NCBI GenBank assembly: GCA_030247725.1
Contig: JAOTRT010000003.1
Location: forward strand, 310,001 to 374,000
Reading direction: 5' to 3'
From: Candidatus Nitricoxidireducens bremensis
Lineage (GTDB): Bacteria; Pseudomonadota; Gammaproteobacteria; Burkholderiales; Rhodocyclaceae
DNA length: 64,000 nt
The translations under genes and the position numbers were made by a program. Under the pieces are notes generated by a model. That model saw only the letters and a program-made list of their open reading frames with translations, was not told the DNA's origin and searched no databases. Below, in pieces: positions 32,309-41,785 of the stretch (position 1 is its first letter; each line of letters starts with the position of its first letter).

Positions 32309-32336
32309 CGCGCGTTTCTCTTGGAAGGATACAGCT

Positions 32337-32471
32337 ATGAAACGCACTTATCAGCCTTCGGTCGTGCGCCGCAAGCGCACCCACGGCTTCCTCGTGCGCA
32401 TGCGCACCCGCGGCGGCCGTGCCGTCATCCGCGCCCGTCGCGCCAAGGGCCGTCACCGTCTCGCCGTCTAA
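32337..32471 (+). CDS. rpmH: 50S ribosomal protein L34
   Basis: 44 residues starting [18 protein letters not shown] and ending AKGRHRLAV, the complete and typical L34 sequence. A basic protein of the large ribosomal subunit. ATG at 32337, with GGAAGGA 7-8 bp upstream. First gene of the rpmH-rnpA-yidD-yidC cluster next to the origin. Confidence 0.98.
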   Translation: MKRTYQPSVVRRKRTHGFLVRMRTRGGRAVIRARRAKGRHRLAV

Positions 32472-32493
32472 GCAGCAGGAAACTGCGGCAGGT

Positions 32494-32853
32494 GTGGCAC
32501 CGGCCACGGGCTACCGGTTCCGGCCGGCAAGCCGGCTGCGCCGGACCGTGGAGTTCGGAGCGGTCTTTTCCCGGCGACGGGTCCTGCGCGGTGACTGGTT
32601 CCATCTCCATTACACTTCCGGCGGTCAAGCGGCGCGTCTCGGGCTGGTTGTTGCGAAGAAGCTGGCGCGCCGGGCGGTTTGGCGCAACGCCGTGAAGCGC
32701 ATCGGTCGGGAGGCTTTTCGCCATTGCCTGCCCGGCTTGCCGCCGCTGGATCTGATCCTGCGGCTGGCGAAGCGGGTCGATGGAGTGGATGCGACGAGGC
32801 GCCGGGCTTGGCGTGCGGAGATCGATGGTTTGCTGGCGAAGCTGCCGAAATGA
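32494..32853 (+). CDS. rnpA: Ribonuclease P protein component
   Basis: About 119 residues. The conserved core starts [19 protein letters not shown] and contains [28 protein letters not shown], the RNR-type RNA-binding motif. It is the protein cofactor of the catalytic RNA that matures tRNA 5' ends. I chose the GTG at 32494, just before the conserved core. An in-frame GTG at 32419 inside rpmH would give 144 residues and overlap rpmH by 53 bp, as in a few bacteria with overlapping rpmH/rnpA. The stop overlaps the yidD start (ATGA). Confidence 0.92.
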   Translation: MAPATGYRFRPASRLRRTVEFGAVFSRRRVLRGDWFHLHYTSGGQAARLGLVVAKKLARRAVWRNAVKRIGREAFRHCLPGLPPLDLILRLAKRVDGVDATRRRAWRAEIDGLLAKLPK

Positions 32854-33071
32854 AGTCCCTGTTGGCTGCGCCCCTGATCCTGCTGGTGAAACTTTACCAG
32901 TACGCCATCAGTCCCATGCTGGGCCGCAGTTGCCGTTTTCACCCGACCTGTTCGGAATATGCCGTCGAGGCATTGCAGCGCCACGGTGCCTTCAAGGGGC
33001 TCTGGCTTGCCGTCCGGCGGATCGGCCGTTGCCATCCGTGGCACCCGGGTGGGTTTGATCCGGTTCCCTGA
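32850..33071 (+). CDS. yidD: Membrane protein insertion efficiency factor YidD
   Basis: 73 residues with the YidD pattern: an N-terminal amphipathic/hydrophobic helix ([20 protein letters not shown]), then [15 protein letters not shown] and [13 protein letters not shown]. It assists YidC-dependent insertion of inner-membrane proteins. The ATG overlaps the rnpA stop by 4 bp, and the gene lies 26 bp before yidC. Confidence 0.95.
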   Translation: MKSLLAAPLILLVKLYQYAISPMLGRSCRFHPTCSEYAVEALQRHGAFKGLWLAVRRIGRCHPWHPGGFDPVP

Positions 33072-33097
33072 ACCGGGTTCTTGAGTAAGAGTTCTCT

Positions 33098-34747
33098 ATG
33101 GACAACCGTCGCCTGATTCTGCTGGTGGTATTCAGTTTTTCCCTGATCATGCTTTGGGAAGCATGGCAGAAGCAGGGGCAGTCCCAGCCGGCCGCCGGTG
33201 CCGCGGCGCCCGCGGCGGCGACCGCCAGCGGTGCGCCGGTGCCGACGCCGACGCCTGCACCGGCCCTGCCGGGTACCGCGTCCGCTGCGGCAGTGCCGAC
33301 AGCCGCCGCCACGGCCGTCGCCACCGCTCCTCAAATCACGGTCACCACCGATCTCCTCCGCGTCGATGTCTCGGCCCAGGGCGGCGATCTGGTGCGTCTG
33401 GAACTGCTCAAGCACCGGGCCACCGAGGACAAGAGCCAGAACCTCGTGCTTTTCGAGGGCAAGCACCACTACGCCGCCCAGAGCGGCCTCATCGGCACCG
33501 GCCTGCCGAGCCACAAGACGGTCTGGCAACTGCCGGCCGGCAACCTGGAACTCAAGGACGGCGAGAAGGAACTGCGCCTGCGCCTGGCGGCGGCCACGGA
33601 AGGCGGCGTCAAGGTGGCCAAGACCTACGTCTTCCGCCGCGGCAGCTACCTGATCGACGTGGAATACGAACTGGCCAACGGCAGTCCCGCGCCCGTGGCG
33701 CCCCATGCCTACTTCCAGCTGGTGCGCGACGGCCAGCCGCCGGAAGGCGCCAGCGCCATGATGCCCACCTTCACCGGCGCTGCCGTGTATTCGGAAGCGG
33801 AGAAATTCCAGAAGCTGGAGTTCGCCGACATCGCCAAGGCCAAGGCCAAGCACGCCGGCAAGACGGACAACGGCTGGGTGGCGATGATCCAGCACTACTT
33901 CGTCGCGGCCTGGCTGCCGGGCCCGCAGGGCGAGCGGGAATTCTTCACGCGCAAGCTGGGCGAGGACCTGTTCTCCGTCGGCGTCATCGTGCCTGTCGCG
34001 GAAGTCGCACCGGGTGCCACCGGCAAGCTCAACGTTCCGCTCTATGTCGGTCCCCAGGAGCAGGACAAGCTCAAGCAGATCGCCCCGGGCCTCGACCTGG
34101 TGGTGGATTACGGCTGGCTGACGGTGATCGCCGCGCCCCTGTTCTGGGTGCTGGAACTGATCCAGAAATTCACCGGCAACTGGGGCTGGTCCATCATCGC
34201 CCTGACGGTGCTGCTGAAGCTGGCCTTCTTCCCCCTTTCCGCGGCCTCCTACAAGTCCATGGCGAAGATGCGCGTGCTGACGCCCAAGCTGATGAAGCTC
34301 AAGGAGACCTACGCCGACGACCGCCAGCGCCTCAACACCGAGATGATGGAGTTGTACAAAAAGGAGAAGGTGAATCCCCTCGGCGGCTGCCTGCCGATCC
34401 TGGTGCAGATTCCCGTCTTCATCGCCCTCTACTGGGTGCTGCTCGGTTCCGTCGAGATGCGCCAGGCTTCCTGGCTGGGCTGGATCACCGATTTGTCGGC
34501 CAAGGACCCCTACTACATCCTGCCCATCATCATGGGCGTGACCATGGTGGTGCAGACCAAGCTCAACCCGACGCCGCCCGATCCCATCCAGGCCAAGGTC
34601 ATGATGATCATGCCCATCGTCTTCACCGGCATGTTCTTCATGTTCCCGGCGGGCCTGGTGCTCTACTGGGTGGTGAACAACATCCTGTCGATCGCCCAGC
34701 AGTGGCAGATCAACCGCATGATCGAGGCCGGTGTCCCCAAGAAGTAG
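33098..34747 (+). CDS. yidC: Membrane protein insertase YidC
   Basis: 549 residues. It has an N-terminal membrane helix ([15 protein letters not shown]), an Ala/Pro-rich linker (about 30-80) and a large periplasmic beta domain (about 85-340). The C-terminal membrane domain includes [20 protein letters not shown], the conserved [20 protein letters not shown] and a last helix ending [11 protein letters not shown]. It inserts inner-membrane proteins alone or with Sec. Typical gram-negative length. The end overlaps the mnmE start. Confidence 0.97.
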   Translation: MDNRRLILLVVFSFSLIMLWEAWQKQGQSQPAAGAAAPAAATASGAPVPTPTPAPALPGTASAAAVPTAAATAVATAPQITVTTDLLRVDVSAQGGDLVRLELLKHRATEDKSQNLVLFEGKHHYAAQSGLIGTGLPSHKTVWQLPAGNLELKDGEKELRLRLAAATEGGVKVAKTYVFRRGSYLIDVEYELANGSPAPVAPHAYFQLVRDGQPPEGASAMMPTFTGAAVYSEAEKFQKLEFADIAKAKAKHAGKTDNGWVAMIQHYFVAAWLPGPQGEREFFTRKLGEDLFSVGVIVPVAEVAPGATGKLNVPLYVGPQEQDKLKQIAPGLDLVVDYGWLTVIAAPLFWVLELIQKFTGNWGWSIIALTVLLKLAFFPLSAASYKSMAKMRVLTPKLMKLKETYADDRQRLNTEMMELYKKEKVNPLGGCLPILVQIPVFIALYWVLLGSVEMRQASWLGWITDLSAKDPYYILPIIMGVTMVVQTKLNPTPPDPIQAKVMMIMPIVFTGMFFMFPAGLVLYWVVNNILSIAQQWQINRMIEAGVPKK

Positions 34748-36086
34748 CAGCCGCGACACCATCGCCGCCGTCGCCACGGCACCCGGCCGCGGCGGCGTCG
34801 GCATCGTCAGGGTCTCGGGCAGCGGCCTGCCCGAATTCGCGGAACGCATGACCGGCAGGACGCCGGTGCCGCGCCAGGCTACCTTCGCCACCTTCCGCGA
34901 CGCCGCCGGGCAGCCCATCGACCAGGGCATCCTGCTCTACTTTCCCGCGCCCCATTCCTTCACCGGCGAGGACGTGGTCGAACTCCAGGGCCACGGCGGT
35001 CCCGTGGTGATGCAAATGCTGCTGGCCCGCTGTGTCGAACTGGGCGCGCGGCTGGCGGAGCCCGGTGAGTTCACCCGCCGCGCCTTCCTCAACGACAAGC
35101 TCGATCTGGCCCAAGCGGAAGCGGTGGCCGACCTCATCGAGGCCAGCACGGCCCAGGCGGCCCGCTCGGCCCTGCGCTCCCTCTCCGGCGAGTTCTCGCG
35201 GCGGGTGCATGCGCTCACCGACGGCCTGGCCGAACTGCGCATGCTGGTGGAGGCGACCCTGGACTTTCCCGACGAGGAGATCGATCCCCTGCGGGATACG
35301 GACGCCGTGCCGCGCCTGGAGCGCCTGCGTGCCGATCTGGCCGCACTGCGGGGCCGTGCCCGCGAGGGCAGCCTGCTGCGCACCGGCTTGACGGTGGTGC
35401 TGGCCGGCCTGCCCAACGTCGGCAAGTCGTCCCTGCTCAATCGCCTGGCCGGCGAGGAGCGGGCCATCGTCACCGAGATCGCCGGTACCACGCGGGATGC
35501 GGTGCGCGAGACCATCCAGGTGGAGGGCATTCCACTCCACGTCATCGATACCGCCGGCCTGCGGGAGACGGACGATCCGGTGGAGAAGATCGGCATCGAG
35601 CGCACCTGGCGCGAGATCGAGCGCGCCGATGTGGTGCTGCAGATCGTCGATGCGCGCACGGGGGTGACGCCGGCGGACCATGCCATCGACGTGCGGCTGC
35701 CGGCCGGCGTGGCGCGCATCGTCGTCGAGAACAAGTGCGATCTCGCCCAGCGGGAGCCCGGCCGCAGCGAGGGGGAGCGGGGACGCATCCACCTGGCCCT
35801 GTCGGCGAAGAGCGGGGCGGGCATGGAGTTGTTGCACGACGAGTTGCTGCGCGTGGCCGGTTGGCAGGGCCATGGCGAAGACGCCATCCTGGCGCGGGAG
35901 CGCCATCTGGAGGCGCTGGCCCTGGCGGCGGGGCATCTCGATGCGGCGGCGGCGGAAATGGGACGCTTCGAGATCTGCGCCGAGGAACTGCGCCTGGCCC
36001 AGGAGGCGCTGGCGCGGATCACCGGCGAGTTCTGCGCCGACGATCTGCTCGGCATGATCTTCTCGCGCTTCTGCATCGGCAAGTAG
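34731..36086 (+). CDS. mnmE: tRNA-modifying GTPase MnmE
   Basis: 451 residues. The N-terminal formyl-THF-binding domain begins [20 protein letters not shown]. The GTPase domain has G1 [10 protein letters not shown], the TTRD switch ([12 protein letters not shown]), DTAGLRE and NKCD. The C-terminal catalytic Cys lies in FCIGK, the universal MnmE end. With MnmG (encoded at 43.5 kb) it builds the cmnm5 group on wobble U34 of tRNAs. The GTG at 34731 overlaps yidC by 17 bp; no later start precedes the conserved DTIAAVAT. Confidence 0.96.
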   Translation: MSPRSSSRDTIAAVATAPGRGGVGIVRVSGSGLPEFAERMTGRTPVPRQATFATFRDAAGQPIDQGILLYFPAPHSFTGEDVVELQGHGGPVVMQMLLARCVELGARLAEPGEFTRRAFLNDKLDLAQAEAVADLIEASTAQAARSALRSLSGEFSRRVHALTDGLAELRMLVEATLDFPDEEIDPLRDTDAVPRLERLRADLAALRGRAREGSLLRTGLTVVLAGLPNVGKSSLLNRLAGEERAIVTEIAGTTRDAVRETIQVEGIPLHVIDTAGLRETDDPVEKIGIERTWREIERADVVLQIVDARTGVTPADHAIDVRLPAGVARIVVENKCDLAQREPGRSEGERGRIHLALSAKSGAGMELLHDELLRVAGWQGHGEDAILARERHLEALALAAGHLDAAAAEMGRFEICAEELRLAQEALARITGEFCADDLLGMIFSRFCIGK

Positions 36087-36102
36087 CCATGCGGGTGGCG
36101 CC

Positions 36103-36876
36103 TTGAGCTTCGACCCGGTCTTCGTCGGCCTGCTGGTGGCGGCCTTCGGTGCCGGCTTTGTCGATGCCGTTGCCGGCGGTGGCGGTCTCATCCAGGTACC
36201 GGCCCTGTTCACCGCCTTTCCCGGCGAATCGCCGGCGACCCTGTTTGGCACCAACAAGGGGTCTTCGATCTTCGGCACGGCGAATGCCGCCTGGCGCTAT
36301 GCGCGGCGCATCGCGATCCCCTGGGAGGTGGCGCTGCCGGCGGCGGCGGCGGCCTTCGTGTTCTCCTTCTTCGGCGCGGCCACGGTAGCCTGGCTGCCGC
36401 GCGACGTGGTGCGGCCCCTGATCCTCGTGCTGCTGGTGGCGGTGGCGGTCTATACGGCGGTGCATCGGGATTTCGGCGCCGTGGCGGGACGGCCGCCCGC
36501 CCGGCCGTGCGCCGCAGCGCTGGTCGTCGGCGCGCTGCTCGGCTTCTACGACGGCTTCTTCGGACCGGGGACGGGCAGCTTCCTGATCTTCGCCTTCGTG
36601 CGTTGGTTCGGCCTCGACTTCCTGCGCTCCTCGGCGGCGGCCAAGATCGTCAACGGCAGCACCAACGCCGCGGCCCTGCTGTACTTCGCGCCCAACGGGC
36701 ATGTGTTGTGGATGCTGGCGCTGGCGATGGCGGTGTTCAACGTGGCCGGGGCGCAGGTGGGCGCGCGCATCGCCATCCGCCGCGGCAGCGGCTTTGTGCG
36801 CGGCGTGTTCCTGCTGGTGACGCTGCTGCTGATCGTGAAATTCGGCCACGATACGTTTTCAACGATGGTAAAGTAG
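36103..36876 (+). CDS. TSUP-family (TauE/SafE) membrane transporter
   Basis: 257 residues, seven or eight predicted membrane helices. It shows the repeated TSUP pattern: FGAGFVDAVAGGGGLIQVPAL in the first half and LGFYDGFFGPGTGSFLIFAF in the second, with NKGSSIFGTANA and AKIVNGSTNAAALLYF. TSUP proteins export or import sulfur-containing or organic anions; the substrate here is unknown. The start is probably TTG at 36103 (MSFDPVFVG), since the nearby ATG at 36089 is out of frame and stops after five codons. It follows mnmE by 16 bp. Confidence 0.85.
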   Translation: MSFDPVFVGLLVAAFGAGFVDAVAGGGGLIQVPALFTAFPGESPATLFGTNKGSSIFGTANAAWRYARRIAIPWEVALPAAAAAFVFSFFGAATVAWLPRDVVRPLILVLLVAVAVYTAVHRDFGAVAGRPPARPCAAALVVGALLGFYDGFFGPGTGSFLIFAFVRWFGLDFLRSSAAAKIVNGSTNAAALLYFAPNGHVLWMLALAMAVFNVAGAQVGARIAIRRGSGFVRGVFLLVTLLLIVKFGHDTFSTMVK

Positions 36877-36910
36877 CGGGCCCGCGGTAAGCGGTTGTAT
36901 CGCTTGGGCA

Positions 36911-36938
36911 TTGACCGGTTCTGCGCATTGCATAACAA
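36911..36938 (+). promoter_or_regulatory. Possible livK promoter
   Basis: TTGACC (36911-36916), a 16-bp spacer and TAACAA (36933-36938) lie 46 bp upstream of the livK ATG. The -10 match is weak. It sits in the only spacer upstream of the transporter operon. Confidence 0.35.
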
Positions 36939-36983
36939 GATTCGGCGGCGTATCGCCGGAAGACAATCCACCAGGAGGAAGAC

Positions 36984-38132
36984 ATGAAATTCAAGAAGAC
37001 CCTTGTCATCGCGGTGCTGGCATCCGCGTTCGCCGCCGTCGCCCATGCGGACATCAACGTCGGCGTCACGGTTTCCGCCACCGGGCCGGCCGCTTCCCTC
37101 GGCATTCCCGAGAAGAACACCTTTGCCCTGATGCCGACGACCATCGCCGGCCAGAAGATCAATTACATCATCCTCGACGACGCCTCCGACACGACGACCG
37201 CCGTCAAGAACGTGCGCAAGCTGATCGCCGAGAACAAGGTGGACGTCATCGTCGGCTCCACCATCACCCCCAACTCCCTGGCCATGATCGACGTCGTCGC
37301 CGAGGCCGAGACGCCGATGGTTTCCATGGCCGCTTCGGCGCGCATCGTCGATCCGGCCAACCCGAAGGTGAAGTGGGTCTTCAAGACGCCCCAGAACGAC
37401 ATCCAGATGTCCACCGCCATCGTCGAGCACATGACGAACAGCGGCGTGAAGACGGTGGCCTTCATCGGCTTCTCCGACGCCTACGGCGAGGGCTGGTTCC
37501 AGGAGTTCTCCAAGGTGGCCGAGGCGCGCAAGCTCCAGGTCGTCGCCAACGAGCGCTACAACCGCAACGACACCTCCGTCACCGGCCAGGTGCTCAAGAT
37601 CATCGCCGCCAAGGCCGACGCCGTGCTGATCGCCGGTTCCGGCACGCCGGCGGCGCTGCCCCAGGTGGCCCTGAAGGAGAAGGGCTACGCCGGCAAGCTC
37701 TACCAGACCCACGGCGTCGCCAACAATGACTTCCTGCGCGTCGGCGGCAAGAACGTGGAAGGCACCTTCCTGCCCGCGGGTCCGGTGCTGGTGGCGTCCC
37801 AGTTGCCCGATACCAACCCGATCAAGAAGGTGGCGATGGAGTACGTGACCAAGTACGAGGCTGCCCATGGCAAGGGCACCACGTCCACCTTCGGTGCCCA
37901 CGCCTGGGATGCCGGCCTGCTGCTGCAGAACGCGGTGCCGGCGGCCCTCAAGAAGGCCCAGCCCGGCAGCAAGGAATTCCGTGCCGCCCTGCGCGACGCC
38001 CTCGAAGGCCTCAAGAACGTGACGCTGTCCCACGGCATTGTTAACATGTCTCCCCAGGATCATCTTGGCTTCGACCAGCGCGCCCGCGTCATGGTCAAGA
38101 TCGAGAACGGGGCCTGGAAGCTCCAGCAGTAA
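36984..38132 (+). CDS. Branched-chain amino acid-type ABC transporter, periplasmic binding protein
   Basis: 382 residues. A signal peptide (MKFKKTLVIAVLASAFAAVAHA) precedes a type I periplasmic-binding fold of the LivK/Leu-Ile-Val family (INVGVTVSATGPAASLG.., VDVIVGSTITPNSLAM, AFIGFSDAYGEGWFQEF, GAHAWDAGLLL). The true ligand may be an amino acid, amide or aromatic acid; this family is diverse. ATG at 36984 with AGGAGGAA upstream. A strong hairpin follows the gene, which would keep binding-protein mRNA in excess over the membrane genes. Confidence 0.92.
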   Translation: MKFKKTLVIAVLASAFAAVAHADINVGVTVSATGPAASLGIPEKNTFALMPTTIAGQKINYIILDDASDTTTAVKNVRKLIAENKVDVIVGSTITPNSLAMIDVVAEAETPMVSMAASARIVDPANPKVKWVFKTPQNDIQMSTAIVEHMTNSGVKTVAFIGFSDAYGEGWFQEFSKVAEARKLQVVANERYNRNDTSVTGQVLKIIAAKADAVLIAGSGTPAALPQVALKEKGYAGKLYQTHGVANNDFLRVGGKNVEGTFLPAGPVLVASQLPDTNPIKKVAMEYVTKYEAAHGKGTTSTFGAHAWDAGLLLQNAVPAALKKAQPGSKEFRAALRDALEGLKNVTLSHGIVNMSPQDHLGFDQRARVMVKIENGAWKLQQ

Positions 38133-38152
38133 GGGGGAGTCGACCTGAATCC

Positions 38153-38180
38153 AAGGGCGCCCGCGGGCGCCCTTGTTGTT
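38153..38180 (+). terminator. Strong hairpin between livK-type gene and livH
   Basis: A perfect 11+11 bp inverted repeat, AAGGGCGCCCG followed directly by CGGGCGCCCTT (38153-38174), ends in GTTGTT. The T tail is weak, so read-through into livH, 23 bp on, is expected. It probably acts as an attenuator or 3' stabiliser within the operon. Confidence 0.6.
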
Positions 38181-38196
38181 ATCTGAGCGGTATGCG

Positions 38197-39234
38197 ATGG
38201 ATCTGCAAATAGCCTTGCTGCTGGGCCAGGATGGCGTCGTCAATGGCGCGATCTACGCTTTGCTTGCCCTGGCCCTGGTGCTGGTGTTCGCCGTCACCCG
38301 GGTCATTTTCATCCCCCAGGGGGAGTTCGTCGCCTTCGGCGCCCTGACCCTGGCGAGCTTCCAGGTCGGCCGTACGCCGGGAACCCTCTGGCTGCTGCTG
38401 GGCATGGGCGCGGCGGTGGCGGCCATCGACATCGCCCTGGCCTTGAAGTCGGGTGCCCGGCGGCGCATCCCGCAGATCGCCTTCTGGAACCTGGTCTATC
38501 CGCTGCTGGCGGCGGGCCTGGTGTTCTTCGCCAATCCCCAGCAATGGCCGCTGGCCCTGCAGGTGGTGGCGGCCCTCGCCATTGTCGTGCCGCTGGGGCC
38601 CATGATCTACCGCCTGGCCTACCAGCCCCTGGCGGAGGCGACGGTGCTGGTGCTGCTGATCGTCTCGATCGCGGTACACCTGACCCTCGTCGGTCTCGGC
38701 CTGCTGTTCTTCGGTGCCGAGGGCTCCCGCACGACGCCCTTCTCGGAAGCGTCCTTCGACCTGGGCGGCATCATCGTCAACGGCCAGACCCTCTGGGTGA
38801 TCGGCGCCAGCGCGGTGCTGATCGTCGTGCTCTATGTCTTCTTCGAGCGCACCCTCTACGGCAAGGCTTTGCGCGCCACCGCCATCAACCGCACCGGGGC
38901 GCGGCTGATGGGCATCTCCACCGTCATGGCGGGCAAGCTTTCCTTCCTGCTGGCGGCGGCCATCGGCGCCTTCTCGGGCGTACTCATCGCGCCGATCACC
39001 ACCGTCTATTACGACACGGGCTTCCTCATCGGCCTCAAGGGTTTCGTCGGCGCCATCGTCGGCGGTCTCGCCAGCTATCCGGTGGCGGCGGCCGGGGCGA
39101 TCCTGGTCGGGCTGCTGGAATCCTTCTCCTCCTTCTGGGCGTCGGCCTTCAAGGAAGTGATCGTCTTCACCCTCATCATCCCGGTGCTGGTGTGGCGCTC
39201 TCTGACCACCCATCACGTGGAGGAGGACGAATGA
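38197..39234 (+). CDS. livH: Branched-chain amino acid-type ABC transporter permease, LivH family
   Basis: 345 residues, about eight membrane helices. It begins [30 protein letters not shown] and carries the LivH-type motifs [11 protein letters not shown] and [31 protein letters not shown] (spread over 240-270), with [20 protein letters not shown] near the end. The ATG at 38197 is preferred to a TTG at 38173. The stop overlaps the start of the livM-livG fusion (ATGA). Confidence 0.92.
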   Translation: MDLQIALLLGQDGVVNGAIYALLALALVLVFAVTRVIFIPQGEFVAFGALTLASFQVGRTPGTLWLLLGMGAAVAAIDIALALKSGARRRIPQIAFWNLVYPLLAAGLVFFANPQQWPLALQVVAALAIVVPLGPMIYRLAYQPLAEATVLVLLIVSIAVHLTLVGLGLLFFGAEGSRTTPFSEASFDLGGIIVNGQTLWVIGASAVLIVVLYVFFERTLYGKALRATAINRTGARLMGISTVMAGKLSFLLAAAIGAFSGVLIAPITTVYYDTGFLIGLKGFVGAIVGGLASYPVAAAGAILVGLLESFSSFWASAFKEVIVFTLIIPVLVWRSLTTHHVEEDE

Positions 39235-41021
39235 TGCATCCCGTCCTCGCCGGCTTCCTCGCTGCTCTGGCGGTGGGGCCCCTGGTGCTGCCCGAGTTCT
39301 ACGTCACGCTGCTCAATTACATCGGCCTCTATTCCATTGTCGCTCTCGGCCTGGTGCTGCTGACGGGGGTCGGCGGCCTAACCTCCTTCGGCCAGGCGGC
39401 CTTCGTCGGCGTCGGCGCCTATACGACGGCCTTCCTGACGACGACGCCGGCCGCCGAACTGCCGGCCTGGCTGGCCGTCTTCGGCAGTTCGCCCTGGGTT
39501 GCGCTGGCCGTCGGGTTGGTGCTCACTGCGGCGATAGCCCTTGTGCTGGGCTTCCTGACCCTGCGACTTTCCGGCCATTACCTGCCGCTGGGAACCATAG
39601 CCTGGGGCATTTCCCTCTATTTCCTGTTCGGCAACGTGGGCTTCCTCGGTGGTCATACGGGCATCTCCGGCATCCCGGTGCTGGAGGTGTTCGGCACCGA
39701 ACTGCGGGAGTCGCGCCATTTCTACTACCTGATCTGGCTGGTGCTGCTGGGAGCGGTCTGGCTGACCCGCAACCTGCTGGATTCACGGGAAGGCCGCGCC
39801 ATTCGTGCCCTCAAGGGGGGTACCGTGATGGCCGAGGCCATGGGCGTCGATACTGCCCGATCGAAGACGGTGATCTTCCTCATCGCCGCACTGTTCGCCT
39901 GCGTGTCCGGCTGGCTCTACGCCCACTTGCAGCGCTTCGTCAATCCGACGCCTTTCGGCCTGCATATCGGCATCGAATACCTGTTCATGGCGGTGATCGG
40001 CGGCGCCGCCAATGTCTGGGGCGCCCTGGTCGGTGCCGGCGTGATCACCATTCTCAAGCAATGGCTCCAGGACGTGCTGCCGACGATTTTCGGCGCCTCC
40101 GGCAACTTCGAGGTCATCGTCTTCGGCCTGCTGATGATCCTCGTCTTGCACCGGGCGCGGGAAGGCCTCTGGCCCCTGCTGACCCGTCTGGTGCCGACGC
40201 GGGAAAGGGCGCGCAGCGTGCCGGCAGCGGCGCCGCTGCCCCGGGGCGTGCAGGCGGGGAACGGCGACCTGCTGCTCGAAGTGACGGATGCGGTGAAGAA
40301 ATTCGGCGGTCTGGTGGCCAACGACCGCATGGGCCTGTCGGTGCGGGCCGGCGAGATCATGGCCCTGATCGGCCCCAACGGCGCCGGCAAGAGCACCATG
40401 TTCAACCTGATTTCCGGCGTGAGCCCGCCCACTTCGGGGTCCGTGCGCTTCCGCGGCGAGGAGATCGCCGGCCTGACTTCCCGCGAGATCGCCCGGCGCG
40501 GCATGAGCCGGACCTTTCAGCATGTGCGCCTGCTGCCGACCATGACGGTGCTGGAGAACGTGGCCATCGGCGCCCACCTGCGGGGGCGGCGCGGTGTGGC
40601 GGCGGCTTCCCTCCATCTGGAGCGTTCCGAGGAGGCCCAGTTGCTGGCCGAGGCGGCCCGCCAGATCGAGCATGTGGGCCTCGCCGAGCACATGTTCGAC
40701 CAGGCCGGTTCCCTCGCCCTGGGCAAGCAGCGCATCGTCGAGATCGCCCGCGCTCTGGCCTCGGACCCCTGTTTGTTGCTGCTGGACGAACCGGCGGCCG
40801 GCCTGCGCTACCTGGAAAAGCAGGCCCTTGCCGGTCTGCTGCGCAAGCTGCGCGGCGAGGGCATGGGCATCCTGCTGGTGGAACACGACATGGACTTCGT
40901 CATGGGCCTGGCCGACCGGGTGGTGGTGATGGAGTTCGGCAAGAAGATCGCCGAGGGGCTGCCGGAGCATGTGCAGAACGACCCGGCGGTGGTCGAGGCC
41001 TATCTGGGCGGAGTGGATTGA
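39231..41021 (+). CDS. Fused LivM permease - LivG ATPase of branched-chain amino acid-type ABC transporter
   Basis: 596 residues in one uninterrupted frame. Residues 1-325 are a LivM-type permease ([57 protein letters not shown]). A short Arg/Pro linker (about 325-345) leads to a LivG-type ATPase (345-596): Walker [10 protein letters not shown], signature-like [16 protein letters not shown], Walker [12 protein letters not shown] and H-loop EHDMDF. Note LALGKQR instead of LSYGxQR. The usual arrangement is two separate genes. The ATG at 39231 overlaps the livH stop, and the stop overlaps the livF start, so the operon is fully coupled. Confidence 0.93.
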   Translation: MMHPVLAGFLAALAVGPLVLPEFYVTLLNYIGLYSIVALGLVLLTGVGGLTSFGQAAFVGVGAYTTAFLTTTPAAELPAWLAVFGSSPWVALAVGLVLTAAIALVLGFLTLRLSGHYLPLGTIAWGISLYFLFGNVGFLGGHTGISGIPVLEVFGTELRESRHFYYLIWLVLLGAVWLTRNLLDSREGRAIRALKGGTVMAEAMGVDTARSKTVIFLIAALFACVSGWLYAHLQRFVNPTPFGLHIGIEYLFMAVIGGAANVWGALVGAGVITILKQWLQDVLPTIFGASGNFEVIVFGLLMILVLHRAREGLWPLLTRLVPTRERARSVPAAAPLPRGVQAGNGDLLLEVTDAVKKFGGLVANDRMGLSVRAGEIMALIGPNGAGKSTMFNLISGVSPPTSGSVRFRGEEIAGLTSREIARRGMSRTFQHVRLLPTMTVLENVAIGAHLRGRRGVAAASLHLERSEEAQLLAEAARQIEHVGLAEHMFDQAGSLALGKQRIVEIARALASDPCLLLLDEPAAGLRYLEKQALAGLLRKLRGEGMGILLVEHDMDFVMGLADRVVVMEFGKKIAEGLPEHVQNDPAVVEAYLGGVD

Positions 41022-41755
41022 TGACGGACCCCATCCTCGAAGTGAACGATCTTTGCGTTTCCTACGGCAAGGTGGAGGCGCTGCACCATGTTTCCCTCAA
41101 GGTGCGGGCGGGGGAGATCGTCACCGTGATCGGGCCCAACGGCGCCGGCAAGACAACGATGCTGTCGGCGATCATGGGCCTGCTGCCGCGCACGCGCGGC
41201 GAGGTGCGCTTCCTCGGCGAGGCCCAGCCGGCGGTGGAAGTCGAGCACATGGTGGCCATGGGCATGAACCTGGTGCCCGAGAAGCGCGAACTGTTCGGCG
41301 AGATGAGCGTGGAGGACAACCTGTTGCTGGGCGCCTTCATGCGCCACCGCCTCGGTTTCCGCGACGAGCGGGAGACCATGGAGCAGGTTTTCGCCATCTT
41401 TCCGCGCCTGAAGGAAAGGCGCCAGCAGCACGCCGGCACCCTCTCGGGCGGCGAGCGCCAGATGCTGGCGGTGGGGCGTGCACTCATGGCCAAACCCCGG
41501 CTGCTGATGCTGGACGAGCCCAGCCTCGGCCTGGCACCCCTGATCGTGCGCGAGATCTTCCACATCATCGCCGACCTCAAGAAAACGGGCGTTGCCATCC
41601 TGCTGGTGGAGCAGAATGCCCGGGCGGCCCTACAGATCGCCGATTACGGCTATGTGCTGGAGACCGGCGAAGTCGCCCTGGAAGGTCCCAGCGACGAGCT
41701 GGAGGACGACCCCAAGGTGATCGAGAGTTACCTGGGGCTGGGCGGCAAGCACTGA
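41021..41755 (+). CDS. livF: Branched-chain amino acid-type ABC transporter ATPase, LivF family
   Basis: 244 residues. Walker A is GPNGAGKTT, the signature is LSGGERQMLAVGRALM, Walker B is LLMLDEPSLGLAP and the H-loop region is LLVEQNA. The ELFGEMSVEDNLLLGAF segment is typical of LivF. It pairs with the ATPase half of the preceding fusion. The ATG at 41021 shares a base with the preceding stop. It is the last gene of the operon and converges on the FimV-like gene. Confidence 0.95.
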   Translation: MTDPILEVNDLCVSYGKVEALHHVSLKVRAGEIVTVIGPNGAGKTTMLSAIMGLLPRTRGEVRFLGEAQPAVEVEHMVAMGMNLVPEKRELFGEMSVEDNLLLGAFMRHRLGFRDERETMEQVFAIFPRLKERRQQHAGTLSGGERQMLAVGRALMAKPRLLMLDEPSLGLAPLIVREIFHIIADLKKTGVAILLVEQNARAALQIADYGYVLETGEVALEGPSDELEDDPKVIESYLGLGGKH

Positions 41756-41785
41756 GTAGGCCTTGGAGCAGACTTCGGTAGGCTC

